A stretch of DNA of 62,188 nucleotides, taken from NCBI RefSeq assembly GCF_020404845.1, contig NZ_JAIOJZ010000048.1:1-62188 (forward strand), given 5' to 3'. The position numbers were made by a program, and so were the translations under genes. Numbering within the stretch: the first letter of the stretch is position 1; every line of letters starts with the position of its first letter. The notes below the pieces were generated by a model. It ran no database searches, was not told where the DNA came from, and worked only from the letters and a program-made list of their open reading frames with translations. The DNA comes from Streptomyces hyderabadensis. GTDB taxonomy: Bacteria; Actinomycetota; Actinomycetes; Streptomycetales; Streptomycetaceae. Shown here piece by piece: positions 28,791 through 37,472 of this stretch.

Positions 28791-29510
28791 GTGCGCGGTT
28801 ACGACAAGCGCGCTTTTGAACCCTTCGCCGTCACCGTCGACCTCGCCGTCCTCACGCTCCGCGCGGGCGCGCTGCACGTGCTGCTCGTCGAGCGGGGCCA
28901 GGAGCCGTACGCCGGCCGCTGGGCGCTCCCCGGCGGCTTCCTGCTCCCCGAGGAGTCGGCGGAGGAGGCGGCCAGGCGCGAGCTGGCCGAGGAGACCGGC
29001 CTCGCGGACGTGACCGGGCTGCACCTGGAGCAGCTGCGGACCTACAGCGAACCCGGCCGCGACCCCCGCATGCGGGTCGTGTCCGTGGCCTTCGCCGCGC
29101 TGCTGCCGGACCCTCCCGAGCCGCACGGCGGCGGTGACGCGGCCGAGGCCCGCTGGACACCGTACGACGAGGCCCGGGGCCTCGCCTTCGACCACGACCG
29201 GATCCTGGCCGACGCCCGCACCCGCGTCGGCGCCAAGCTGGAGTACACCTGCCTGGCCACCGCCTTCTGCCCGGCCGAGTTCACCCTCGGCGAGCTGCAG
29301 CAGGTCTACGAGACGGTGTGGGGCACGGCCCTGGACCGGCCCAACTTCCGCCGCAAGGTCCTCGCCACCCCGGGTTTCGTCGAGGCGGTCCCCGGCGCCG
29401 CCCGCCTCACCGGCGGCCGCGGCAAGCCCGCCGCCGTCTACCGGGCCGGTCCGGCCACCACCCTGCACCCGCCCCTGCTCCGCACCCCTCGGGAAGGACG
29501 CCCCGCATGA
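28791..29510 (+). CDS. nrtR: NrtR-family Nudix-type transcriptional regulator
   Basis: This 239-aa protein joins a Nudix domain (PGGFLLPEESAEEAARREL, then EETGL) to a C-terminal winged helix (FTLGELQQVYETVWGTALDR, NFRRKVL, GRGKPAAVYRAG). That is the NrtR architecture. NrtR proteins sense ADP-ribose and repress NAD-metabolism genes. Here the Nudix catalytic residues REL-x-EE are intact, so hydrolase activity is possible. GTG 28791 was preferred because AAAGGGGG ends 9 nt upstream. A GTG at 28785 would leave too little space. It overlaps the ADP-ribosylglycohydrolase gene as ATGA. Confidence 0.88.
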   Translation: MRGYDKRAFEPFAVTVDLAVLTLRAGALHVLLVERGQEPYAGRWALPGGFLLPEESAEEAARRELAEETGLADVTGLHLEQLRTYSEPGRDPRMRVVSVAFAALLPDPPEPHGGGDAAEARWTPYDEARGLAFDHDRILADARTRVGAKLEYTCLATAFCPAEFTLGELQQVYETVWGTALDRPNFRRKVLATPGFVEAVPGAARLTGGRGKPAAVYRAGPATTLHPPLLRTPREGRPA

Positions 29511-30529
29511 CCCCGACCACCGGCACCAAGCGCGCCGCCACCGGAGCGCTCACCGGCCTCGCCCTCGGCGACGCGCTGGGCTTCCCCACCGAGTTCAACG
29601 ACGTCCCGTCCATCCTCGCCAAGTGCGGCCCCTGGCGGGAGATGGCGCTGCCCCGGCCCGCGATCGTCACCGACGACACCCAGATGACGCTGGCGCTGGG
29701 CAAGGGGCTGCGGACCGCCATGGACCGGGGAGTCCTGTCGCCCGAGGGAATGACCGAGCCGGTACGGCAGGAGTTCATCGCCTGGAACCGCTCGCCCGAC
29801 AACAACCGGGCCCCGGGCAACACCTGCCTCCGGGCCTGCGACCTCCTGGAGCGGACCGACCGCCCCTGGCAGGACGCCAGCCAGATCCACTCCAAGGGCT
29901 GCGGCGCCGACATGCGCGTCGCACCGGTCGGGCTTGTCCCGGGCCTGAGCGACGAACAGCGCGCGGGCGCCGCCCAGTTGCAGTCCGCGCTCACCCACGG
30001 ACACCCCACCGCGCTCGCCGCCTCGGACCTCACCGCGCACGCCGTACGGCTGCTCGCCGAGGGCGCCGAGCCGACCGGCCTGGTCGGGCGGCTGCGCTCG
30101 TACGCCTACGACAACCGCACCCGGTACCACGAGCGCTGGCTCGGCGACCTGTGGACCCGCGCCCAGGACCCGACGCCCGAGCACTTCATCGCGCGCGGCT
30201 GGGACGAGTGCCTGGCGATACTCGACCGGCTCCAGGAGGCGGTGCGCACCGTCTCGCCCGAGACCGACCCCTGCCTGGCCGTCGGCGAGGGCTGGATCGC
30301 CGAGGAGGCCATGGCGGCCGGGCTGCTCTGCTTCCTGCTCTTCGTCGACGAGCCGCTCACCGCCCTGCGCCGCGGCGCCTGCACCTCCGGTGACTCCGAC
30401 TCGATCGCCTGCCTCGCGGGCGCCTTCGCGGGCGCGCACCTGGGGGCCGACGCCTGGCCCGCCGACTGGGCGGACCGCATCGAGTACCGGGGCGACCTGC
30501 TCACCCTGGGAGCGCTCTGGGACGCTTGA
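29507..30529 (+). CDS. ADP-ribosylglycohydrolase family (DraG/ARH-like) protein
   Basis: This 340-aa all-helical protein has the ARH/DraG motifs ALTGLALGDALGFPTEF, the metal-binding TDDTQMTLALG and the C-terminal SGDSDSIACLAGAFAGAHLG. The family removes ADP-ribose from proteins, nucleic acids or small molecules using Mg ions. The ATG at 29507 overlaps the nrtR stop by 4 bp, so the enzyme and the ADP-ribose-sensing regulator are made together. The substrate is not identifiable from sequence. Confidence 0.9.
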   Translation: MTPTTGTKRAATGALTGLALGDALGFPTEFNDVPSILAKCGPWREMALPRPAIVTDDTQMTLALGKGLRTAMDRGVLSPEGMTEPVRQEFIAWNRSPDNNRAPGNTCLRACDLLERTDRPWQDASQIHSKGCGADMRVAPVGLVPGLSDEQRAGAAQLQSALTHGHPTALAASDLTAHAVRLLAEGAEPTGLVGRLRSYAYDNRTRYHERWLGDLWTRAQDPTPEHFIARGWDECLAILDRLQEAVRTVSPETDPCLAVGEGWIAEEAMAAGLLCFLLFVDEPLTALRRGACTSGDSDSIACLAGAFAGAHLGADAWPADWADRIEYRGDLLTLGALWDA

Positions 30530-30533
30530 GCGC

Positions 30534-31286
30534 ATGATCGACGCCCTCGACATCGACCTGGCCCCGGTGGTGGCCGAACAGCCCTTCCCGGTGCTGTTCG
30601 CCACCGTCTCCGGCGCCCACCTCTACGGCTTCCCCTCCCGCGACTCCGACGTGGACCTGCGCGGCGTGCACCTGCTGCCCGCCGCCGACCTGGTCGGGCT
30701 GCGCGAGCCGGAGGAGACCCGGTCGCGGATGTGGGACCGGGACGGCGTCGAGATGGACCTGGTCACGCACGACCTGCGCAAGTTCGTGCGGCTGATGCTG
30801 CGCCGCAACGGCTATGTGCTGGAGCAGCTGCTCTCCCCGCTGGTGGTGCACACCACCGAGGCGCACCGGGAGCTGGCAGCCCTGGCGCCGGAGGTGCTCA
30901 CCAGCCACCACGCCCACCACTACCGGGGGTTCGCGGGGACCCAGTGGCGGCTGTTCGAGAAGACCGGCGAGCTGAAGCCGCTCCTGTACACCTTCCGGGT
31001 GCTGCTCACCGGCATCCACCTGATGCGCGCCGCAGAGGTGCAGCCCCACCTGCCCACCCTCACCGCAGCGGTGGACGCCGCCCCCGCCTACCTGCCCGAG
31101 CTGATCGCGGCCAAGGCCGAGCGCGAGCACGGGGACGCCGGCGTCGACCACGCGCTCGTGGCGGCCGACGTGGAGCGGCTGCACGCCGTCCTGGACGAGG
31201 CCCAGGCCGCCTCAGCCCTCCCCGACGCCCCGACCGGGTACGACGCCCTGCACGACTTCGTCGTACGGACCCGGCTGGAGCGCTGA
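30534..31286 (+). CDS. RlaP/COG3541-type predicted nucleotidyltransferase
   Basis: This 250-aa protein has the polymerase-beta-like active site as LYGFPSRDSDVDLRGVHLL with a third acidic residue in DGVEMDLVTHDLRKF. Helical blocks follow (YRGFAGTQWRLFEKTGELK, KPLLYTFRVLLTGIHLM). This matches the COG3541 family, whose Pfam name RlaP reflects a proposed RNA-repair role. The usual GS pair is SG here (VSGAHLYG). The ATG at 30534 is 4 nt after the glycohydrolase stop, so it belongs to the nrtR operon. Its last 75 bp are also the 3' end of the opposite-strand paralogue. Confidence 0.85.
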   Translation: MIDALDIDLAPVVAEQPFPVLFATVSGAHLYGFPSRDSDVDLRGVHLLPAADLVGLREPEETRSRMWDRDGVEMDLVTHDLRKFVRLMLRRNGYVLEQLLSPLVVHTTEAHRELAALAPEVLTSHHAHHYRGFAGTQWRLFEKTGELKPLLYTFRVLLTGIHLMRAAEVQPHLPTLTAAVDAAPAYLPELIAAKAEREHGDAGVDHALVAADVERLHAVLDEAQAASALPDAPTGYDALHDFVVRTRLER

Positions 31287-31970
31287 GGCGCGGCGGGTGC
31301 GGACCAGGAAGTCCTCCACGCGGCGCCGGTCCGGCTCCTCGGGGAGCGGGCTGTGCCGGGCCGCCTCCTCGCCCTCCCGCGCCAGGCGGTTCATCCGCGC
31401 CTCCACCTCCGGCCAGGGCACCTCGCCGCGCTTCACGGCGAGCAGCGGCTCCCGCTCGTCGCCGACGTCGATCGTCAGGACGCCGGTGCGCAGCAGGTCG
31501 CGGGCGCTGGTCAGGAGCCGCAGCAGGTGCATCGCGTGCTTCCAGCGCGGGGCGCCGTGGGTGCGTACGTCGGCGTCCAGCTTGTGGCGCTGGCCGTGCG
31601 CGTAGCGGGTGAAGGTCTCGTAGGCCCGGCGGGAGAGGAACGCCTCGCGGAGGGCGAGGAGTTCGCGGCCGGTGTCGTCCACCCGCTCCACCAGCGGGGA
31701 GTGCAGGCACTCCAGGATGTTCGGGTTCGCCCGCAGGGCCAGCTCGCAGAAGCGCTCCAGCTCCCAGCTGAACTGCTCCTCCCCGGGGCCCTCCACATGC
31801 GTCGGCGGCTTCTCGAAGCGCCAGTACAGCGCGGTCGGCGCGAGGAAGACGCCCCGGCGGTCCGTGTCGCTGTCCGCCGTCGCCAGACCGAAGGCGCGCG
31901 AGCCCATGACACAGGCGTAGACGGTGTGGTCGCGGACCAGGATCCCGGGGGCGACGGTCTCGGGGCGCAT
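31212..31970 (-). CDS. RlaP/COG3541-type predicted nucleotidyltransferase, antisense-overlapping paralogue
   Basis: This 252-aa protein has the full active-site pattern MGSRAFGLATADSDTDRRGV and the acidic third site around EQFSWELERFCELAL. The downstream blocks HALKxAMHLLRLL-like (APRWKHAMHLLRLLTSARDL) align with the neighbouring gene. Both C-termini share a DF(V/L)VRTR motif. A TACGCT box on the minus strand (31977-31982) lies 6 nt before the ATG, suggesting a leaderless mRNA. The coding 3' ends of the two paralogues overlap by 75 bp in opposite directions. Confidence 0.85.
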   Translation of the reverse strand: MRPETVAPGILVRDHTVYACVMGSRAFGLATADSDTDRRGVFLAPTALYWRFEKPPTHVEGPGEEQFSWELERFCELALRANPNILECLHSPLVERVDDTGRELLALREAFLSRRAYETFTRYAHGQRHKLDADVRTHGAPRWKHAMHLLRLLTSARDLLRTGVLTIDVGDEREPLLAVKRGEVPWPEVEARMNRLAREGEEAARHSPLPEEPDRRRVEDFLVRTRRASALQPGPYDEVVQGVVPGRGVGEG

Positions 31971-31992
31971 GGCCGGAGCGTACGCGGGCGGC

Positions 31993-32388
31993 TCACGCCA
32001 GGCGGACCGAATTTCCCTCCACCGTGATCCGCTTACCGGGCAGCGGCTCCGTGGCCGGCCCCCGCACCACCGAGCCGTCGGCGACGGCGAACCTGCTGCC
32101 GTGGCAGGCGCAGTCGATGGTGCCGTCCCGCACGTCCGACACGATGCAGCCCTGGTGGGTGCAGACCGCCGAGAAGGCCTTGAACTCGCCCTTCTTCGGC
32201 TGGGTCACCACGATCTTCTCGTCGGCCAGGACCTTGCCGCCGGCGATCGGGATGTCACCCGTCCGCGCCAGTTCCTGCCCCGGTGAGGCGGCGGAGTCGT
32301 CGCCTCCGCCGCCGCAGCCCGCGCAGAGCGCCGCGGCGCCCGCGCCGGCGCAGCGGAGGACCGTACGGCGGGTCGGGGTCTCGGTCAT
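31993..32388 (-). CDS. Rieske [2Fe-2S] lipoprotein
   Basis: This 131-aa protein has a twin-arginine motif (TRRTVLRC) and the lipobox LCAGC, so it is probably exported folded by Tat and lipid-anchored at the outer face of the membrane. The Rieske motifs are CTHQGC (76-81) and CACHGS (93-98). Cys76, His78, Cys93 and His96 are the predicted cluster ligands, with Cys81-Cys95 as a disulfide. It lacks partner cytochrome genes here. Its electron partner is unknown. Confidence 0.9.
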   Translation of the reverse strand: MTETPTRRTVLRCAGAGAAALCAGCGGGGDDSAASPGQELARTGDIPIAGGKVLADEKIVVTQPKKGEFKAFSAVCTHQGCIVSDVRDGTIDCACHGSRFAVADGSVVRGPATEPLPGKRITVEGNSVRLA

Positions 32389-32552
32389 GTCGCAGCTCCG
32401 GGGGAGGGGGGAGGTTCGGGCCGCCGCCAGCGTCTCAGGAGACGGGCGTCCCGGGCCGGTACGCGGCGGGCTGACTAGGCTGGACGGACCAAGAACCGAT
32501 ACACGCGTCAGCAACATCGGCAACGTCGGCTACATCAGCAAGGAGCAACGCC

Positions 32553-32915
32553 GTGGCGGTACGAGCGGTCCGGGGCGCCGTCCAACTGGAACGGGACGAG
32601 GCGGGGCACATGGACGAGCAGGTCGCGGCCCTGCTGACCGCCCTCATGGAGCGCAACGGCCTGACCACCGACGACCTGATCAGCCTGTGGTTCACCGCCA
32701 CCCCCGATCTGCACAGCGACTTCCCGGCCGCCGCGGCCCGCGGGCTCGGCATCACCGACGTGCCGCTGATCTGCGCCCAGGAGCTGGACGTCGAGGGCGC
32801 GATGCCGCGCGTCGTGCGTGTCCTGGCCCACATCGAGTCCGACCGGCCCCGCGCCGAGATCGCCCACGTCTACCTCGGCGCCGCCGCGGCCCTGCGCAAG
32901 GACATCGCCCAGTGA
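32553..32915 (+). CDS. aroH: Chorismate mutase, AroH type
   Basis: This 120-aa enzyme is of the monofunctional Bacillus AroH fold (AVRAVRGAVQLERDE, LICAQELDVEGAMPRVVRVL). It converts chorismate to prephenate. AAGGAG at 32540-32545 supports the GTG at 32553. The stop overlaps the prephenate dehydrogenase start (GTGA), so consecutive steps of tyrosine synthesis are coupled. Confidence 0.93.
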   Translation: MAVRAVRGAVQLERDEAGHMDEQVAALLTALMERNGLTTDDLISLWFTATPDLHSDFPAAAARGLGITDVPLICAQELDVEGAMPRVVRVLAHIESDRPRAEIAHVYLGAAAALRKDIAQ

Positions 32916-33997
32916 GAACCGCTCTCGTCATCGGTACCGGCCTCATCGGCACCTCCGCCGCCCTCGCCCTCACCGCGCGGGGCGTCACCGTCCACCTCGC
33001 CGACCACGACCCCGAGCAGGCCCGCACCGCCGCCGCGCTCGGCGCCGGCACCGACGAGGCCCCCGACGGACCGGTCGACCTCGCGATCGTCGCCGCCCCG
33101 CCGGCCCTGGTGGCCGACGTGCTCGCCGACGCCATGGCCCGCGGCGCCGCCCGCGGCTACCTCGACGTGGCCAGCGTCAAGGGCGGCCCCCGCCGGGAGC
33201 TCGAGGCGCGCGGGCTCGACCTGTCGGCCTACCTCGGCACCCACCCCATGTCCGGCCGGGAGAAGTCCGGCCCGCTGGCCGCCACCGCCGACCTCTTCGA
33301 GGGCCGCCCCTGGGTGCTGACCCCGACCCGGGACACCGACACCGAGGTGCTGAACCTCGCCCTGGAGCTGGTCTCGCACTGCCGCGCGGTGCCCGTGGTG
33401 ATGGACGCGGACGCCCACGACCGTGCCGTCGCCCTCGTCTCGCACATGCCCCACCTGGTCTCCAGCATGGTCGCCGCGCGCCTGGAGCACGCCGAGGAGG
33501 CCGCCGTACGGCTGTGCGGGCAGGGCATCCGCGACGTGACCCGGATCGCCGCCTCCGACCCCCGGATGTGGATCGACATCCTCTCCGCCAACCCGGGGCC
33601 GGTCGCCGACCTGCTCACCGACGTCGCCGCCGACCTGGAGGAGACGGTGCGGGCCCTGCGCGCGCTGCAGTCCTCCGACGCGGACAAACGGCGCGAGGGC
33701 GGCACCGGCATCGCCGAGGTGCTGCGGCGCGGCAACGCCGGGCAGGTCCGCGTCCCCGGCAAGCACGGCTCGGCCCCGCGCGCCTACGAGACGGTGGCCG
33801 TCCTCATCGACGACCAGCCCGGCCAGCTGGCCCGCATCTTCGCGGACGCGGGACGGGCCGGGGTCAACATCGAGGACGTACGGATCGAGCACGCGACCGG
33901 GCAGCAGGCGGGCCTGGTGCAGCTCATGGTGGAGCCGAAGGCCGCCGCCGTCCTCACGGCCGCCCTCAAGGAGCGGGGCTGGGCGATCCGGCAGTGA
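32912..33997 (+). CDS. tyrA: Prephenate dehydrogenase with ACT domain
   Basis: This 361-aa enzyme has the NAD-binding loop ALVIGTGLIGTSAALAL, the catalytic region YLGTHPMSGREKSGP and SHMPHLVSSMVAARL. A C-terminal ACT domain begins VAVLIDDQPGQLARIFADAG. It oxidatively decarboxylates prephenate toward tyrosine, with likely amino-acid feedback through the ACT domain. GTG 32912 overlaps the aroH stop. Confidence 0.95.
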   Translation: MRTALVIGTGLIGTSAALALTARGVTVHLADHDPEQARTAAALGAGTDEAPDGPVDLAIVAAPPALVADVLADAMARGAARGYLDVASVKGGPRRELEARGLDLSAYLGTHPMSGREKSGPLAATADLFEGRPWVLTPTRDTDTEVLNLALELVSHCRAVPVVMDADAHDRAVALVSHMPHLVSSMVAARLEHAEEAAVRLCGQGIRDVTRIAASDPRMWIDILSANPGPVADLLTDVAADLEETVRALRALQSSDADKRREGGTGIAEVLRRGNAGQVRVPGKHGSAPRAYETVAVLIDDQPGQLARIFADAGRAGVNIEDVRIEHATGQQAGLVQLMVEPKAAAVLTAALKERGWAIRQ

Positions 33998-34128
33998 GCG
34001 CGGGCCCACCGGGCCGTTCCCGGGTTCGTACGGCTGTCAGAGGGGTCCCGCGGGCCCGGTAACCTTGTGCGGGACGCGTTCGCGTCCCGCACACCACCCA
34101 CCGCACCGCACCAGGAAGGTGTCCCCTC

Positions 34129-34824
34129 GTGGAAAACGGCGCCGCCCCGACCGCCCCGGCCGTGATTGTCGCCATCGACGGCCCCTCCGGCACGGGCAAG
34201 TCGAGCACGTCGAAGGCCGTCGCCGCCCAGCTCGGCCTCAGCTACCTGGACACCGGCGCCCAGTACCGGGCGATCACCTGGTGGATGGTGACCAACGGCA
34301 TCGACACCGACGACCCGCACGCCGTCGCCGCCGCGGCCGGCAAGCCCGAGATCGTCTCCGGCACCGACCCGGCCGGCCCGACCATCACGGTCGACGGCGT
34401 GGACGTGGCCGGCCCGATCCGCACCCAGGAGGTCACCTCCAAGGTCAGCGCGGTCAGCGCGGTCCCGGAGATCCGCGCCCGGATCACCGAGCTGCAGCGC
34501 TCCATCGCGGCCGCCGCGCCGCTCGGCATCGTCGTCGAGGGCCGCGACATCGGCACCGTCGTGCTGCCCGACGCCGACCTGAAGATCTTCCTCACCGCCT
34601 CCGCGGAGGCCCGCGCCGCCCGCCGCAGCGGCGAGCTGAAGGGCGCCGACGTCAACGCCACCCGCGAGGCCCTGATCAAGCGGGACGCGGCCGACTCCAG
34701 CCGCAAGACCGCCCCGCTGGCCAAGGCCGGCGACGCGGTCGAGGTGGACACCACCGCCCTCACCCTGCCGCAGGTCGTCGAGTGCGTCGTCACCCTCGTC
34801 GAGGAGAAGCGGGCGGCGAAGTGA
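34129..34824 (+). CDS. cmk: Cytidylate kinase
   Basis: This 231-aa kinase phosphorylates CMP and dCMP. It has the P-loop IDGPSGTGKSS, LSYLDTGAQYRAITW, VVEGRDIGTVVLP and the lid with RKTAPL. The GTG at 34129 follows AGGAAGG (34112-34118). The stop overlaps the acyltransferase start as GTGA. The cmk-plsC-der order is common in actinobacteria. Confidence 0.96.
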   Translation: MENGAAPTAPAVIVAIDGPSGTGKSSTSKAVAAQLGLSYLDTGAQYRAITWWMVTNGIDTDDPHAVAAAAGKPEIVSGTDPAGPTITVDGVDVAGPIRTQEVTSKVSAVSAVPEIRARITELQRSIAAAAPLGIVVEGRDIGTVVLPDADLKIFLTASAEARAARRSGELKGADVNATREALIKRDAADSSRKTAPLAKAGDAVEVDTTALTLPQVVECVVTLVEEKRAAK

Positions 34825-35483
34825 CCGCGTCCTCCGCAGCGCCCCTCCCCTCGGAGAAGGGCGCCGAGGTCGGCCGGCGCATCGGCGTCGGCCTGATGTA
34901 CGGGCTGTGGAAGCCGCGCGTGCTCGGCGCCTGGCGGGTGCCCGCCACCGGCCCGGTGATCTACGCCGTCAACCACTCGCACAACATCGACGGCCCGATG
35001 GTCATGGGCGTGGCGCCCCGGCCGACGCACTTCCTGATCAAGAAGGAGGCGTTCGTCGGCCCGCTCGGGCGGTTCCTGACCGGCATCGGCCAGCTGAAGG
35101 TGGACCGCCACTCCACCGACCGCACGGCGATAGGGCAGGCGCTCGGTGTGCTGGCCGAAGGCGGCGTGCTCGGCATCTTCCCGGAGGGCACCAGGGGTGA
35201 CGGCGACTTCGCCTCGCTGCGCGCCGGGCTGGCCTACTTCGCGGTGCGCAGCGGCGCCCCGATCGTCCCGGTCGCCGTACTGGGAAGCACGGACCGTCCC
35301 GGACGGTTGATAAAGGCGCTGCCCCCGCTGCGCTCCCGCGTGGACGTCGTCTTCGGCGACCCCTTCGAGGCGGGCGACGGCAGCGGGCGGCGCACCCGCA
35401 AGGCGCTGGACGAGGCCACTGAGCGCATCCAGAAGCAGCTCACCGCGCACCTGGAAAACGCCAGGCGCCTCACCGGGCGCTGA
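34821..35483 (+). CDS. 1-acyl-glycerol-3-phosphate acyltransferase (PlsC type)
   Basis: This 220-aa acyltransferase has motif I NHSHNIDGPMV, GIGQLKVDR, motif III FPEGTRGDG and VPVAVLGS, the HX4D catalytic set of the family. It likely makes phosphatidic acid from lysophosphatidate at the membrane. Translation is coupled to cmk through a GTGA overlap, with der following 74 bp later. Confidence 0.92.
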   Translation: MTASSAAPLPSEKGAEVGRRIGVGLMYGLWKPRVLGAWRVPATGPVIYAVNHSHNIDGPMVMGVAPRPTHFLIKKEAFVGPLGRFLTGIGQLKVDRHSTDRTAIGQALGVLAEGGVLGIFPEGTRGDGDFASLRAGLAYFAVRSGAPIVPVAVLGSTDRPGRLIKALPPLRSRVDVVFGDPFEAGDGSGRRTRKALDEATERIQKQLTAHLENARRLTGR

Positions 35484-35557
35484 GTGACACTTGAGTAGTG
35501 GATCACCCGGTACAGGGGTGTTCCACCGATCACCACGATGAACGAGGTACGGACTTC

Positions 35558-37036
35558 ATGAACGACCACATCCACCCCGAGGGCTCGGGCGAGGAGCACG
35601 ACCACGGGGCGCTCGGCGACGCCGAGTACGCGCAGTTCATGGAGCTGGCCGCCGAAGAGGGCTTCGACATCGAGGAGGTCGAGGGCGCGATCGAGGAGGC
35701 CGGGCACGGCCCGCTGCCCGTCCTCGCCGTCGTCGGCCGCCCCAACGTCGGCAAGTCGACCCTCGTGAACCGCATCATCGGCCGCCGCGAGGCCGTCGTC
35801 GAGGACAAGCCCGGCGTCACCCGCGACCGTGTCACCTACGAGGCCGAGTGGGCGGGCCGCCGCTTCAAGGTCGTCGACACCGGCGGCTGGGAGCAGGACG
35901 TCCTCGGCATCGACGCCTCCGTGGCCGCGCAGGCCGAGTACGCGATCGAGGCCGCCGACGCGGTCGTCTTCGTGGTGGACGCCAAGGTCGGCGCGACCGA
36001 CACCGACGAGGCGGTCGTCCGGCTGCTGCGCAAGGCCGGCAAGCCCGTCGTGCTGTGCGCCAACAAGGTCGACGGCCCGAGCGGCGAGGCGGACGCCGCC
36101 TACCTGTGGTCGCTGGGCCTCGGCGAGCCGCACCCGGTCTCCGCGCTGCACGGCCGCGGCACCGGCGACATGCTGGACAAGGTCCTGGAGGCGCTGCCCG
36201 AGGCCCCGGCCCAGACCTTCGGCACCGCGCTCGGCGGCCCGCGCCGCATCGCCCTGATCGGGCGGCCCAACGTCGGCAAGTCCTCGCTGCTGAACAAGGT
36301 CGCGGGCGAGGAGCGGGTCGTCGTCAACGAACTGGCCGGCACCACCCGCGACCCGGTCGACGAACTGATCGAACTGGGCGGCGTCACCTGGAAGTTCGTC
36401 GACACGGCGGGCATCCGCAAGCGCGTCCACCTCCAGCAGGGCGCCGACTACTACGCCTCGCTGCGCACCGCCGCCGCCGTCGAGAAGGCGGAGGTGGCCG
36501 TCGTCCTCATCGACGCCTCCGAGTCCATCTCGGTCCAGGACCAGCGGATCGTCACCATGGCCGTCGAGGCGGGCCGCGCGATCGTCGTCGCCTACAACAA
36601 GTGGGACACCCTCGACGAGGAGCGCCGCTACTACCTGGAGCGGGAGATCGAGACCGAGCTGGGCCAGGTGGCGTGGGCGCCGCGGGTCAACGTCTCGGCG
36701 CAGACCGGCCGGCACATGGAGAAGCTGGTCCCGGCCATCGAGACGGCCCTGGCGGGCTGGGAGACCCGGGTCCCGACGGGCCGGCTGAACGCCTTCCTCG
36801 GCGAGCTGGTCGCCGCCCACCCGCACCCGGTGCGGGGCGGCAAGCAGCCGCGGATCCTGTTCGGCACCCAGGCGGGCACCAAGCCGCCGCGGTTCGTGCT
36901 CTTCGCCTCCGGCTTCATCGAGGCGGGCTACCGGCGCTTCGTCGAGCGGCGGCTGCGCGAGGAGTTCGGCTTCGAGGGGACGCCGATCCACATCTCCGTG
37001 CGGGTGCGCGAGAAGCGCGGCGCGAAGAAGAAGTAG
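35558..37036 (+). CDS. der: Ribosome-assembly GTPase Der (EngA)
   Basis: This 492-aa double GTPase has P-loops GRPNVGKSTLV (60-70) and GRPNVGKSSLL in the second domain, each with NKxD and DTxG motifs. A KH-like C-terminal domain ends in a Lys-rich tail. It acts in 50S subunit maturation. The N-terminal 50 residues are an acidic His/Glu-rich extension. ATG 35558 was chosen over the upstream in-frame start because GAGG lies about 10 nt before it. Confidence 0.96.
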   Translation: MNDHIHPEGSGEEHDHGALGDAEYAQFMELAAEEGFDIEEVEGAIEEAGHGPLPVLAVVGRPNVGKSTLVNRIIGRREAVVEDKPGVTRDRVTYEAEWAGRRFKVVDTGGWEQDVLGIDASVAAQAEYAIEAADAVVFVVDAKVGATDTDEAVVRLLRKAGKPVVLCANKVDGPSGEADAAYLWSLGLGEPHPVSALHGRGTGDMLDKVLEALPEAPAQTFGTALGGPRRIALIGRPNVGKSSLLNKVAGEERVVVNELAGTTRDPVDELIELGGVTWKFVDTAGIRKRVHLQQGADYYASLRTAAAVEKAEVAVVLIDASESISVQDQRIVTMAVEAGRAIVVAYNKWDTLDEERRYYLEREIETELGQVAWAPRVNVSAQTGRHMEKLVPAIETALAGWETRVPTGRLNAFLGELVAAHPHPVRGGKQPRILFGTQAGTKPPRFVLFASGFIEAGYRRFVERRLREEFGFEGTPIHISVRVREKRGAKKK

Positions 37037-37048
37037 CACCCGGGCCAT

Positions 37049-37089
37049 GTGTGAGGGGGCGCCCCCCGGCCGGGGGGCGCCCCTCACAC
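37049..37089. terminator. Long bidirectional hairpin after der
   Basis: GTGTGAGGGGGCGCCCCCCG (from 37049) pairs with its complement ending at 37089, about 20 bp with one bulged G. It lies between der and a convergent small gene and should terminate both. Confidence 0.85.
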
Positions 37090-37105
37090 GTCGGTCGTCC
37101 GGCGG

Positions 37106-37399
37106 TCAGCTGCCGGACCGCGGGGCCGGCGGCAGCGCCGCCGGGACGTGGTGCGTGCCGCCGACGCGCTGCCACACCGACTGCTGGCCGACCCGGGCGC
37201 TCTGGGCCCCCGCGCTGTAGGCGCTGTAGCCGCCTCTGCCGCGCGGGATGCTCCTGAAGGCCGTGAATCCCAGCTCCTCCTCACCGCTGCGATCGCCCGG
37301 GAGCGATCGGAAGGACCTGACGTACTCGGCGTAGAGCGCGTCGTAGATCGGCGTGGCCGAGGGGCCGCCGTGGCGGTGGAAGGCGTCGTATGCGTACAC
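37106..37399 (-). CDS. Small hypothetical protein
   Basis: This 97-aa protein starts MYAYDAFHRHGG from a GTG and contains YDALYAEYVRSFRSLPGD and SVWQRVGGTHHVPAALP. It is basic, rich in Ser, Arg and aromatic residues, has no membrane segment and no recognised domain. Codon usage is GC3-rich in this frame and it ends at the der terminator, which supports it being a gene. Function is unknown. Confidence 0.6.
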   Translation of the reverse strand: MYAYDAFHRHGGPSATPIYDALYAEYVRSFRSLPGDRSGEEELGFTAFRSIPRGRGGYSAYSAGAQSARVGQQSVWQRVGGTHHVPAALPPAPRSGS

Positions 37400-37472
37400 G
37401 TATGTCCAAACGACCCCGCGCGGGAAGGGATGCGGGCCGGGCGGCTGCCGTCCGGCAGCCGCGTGAACGGGC

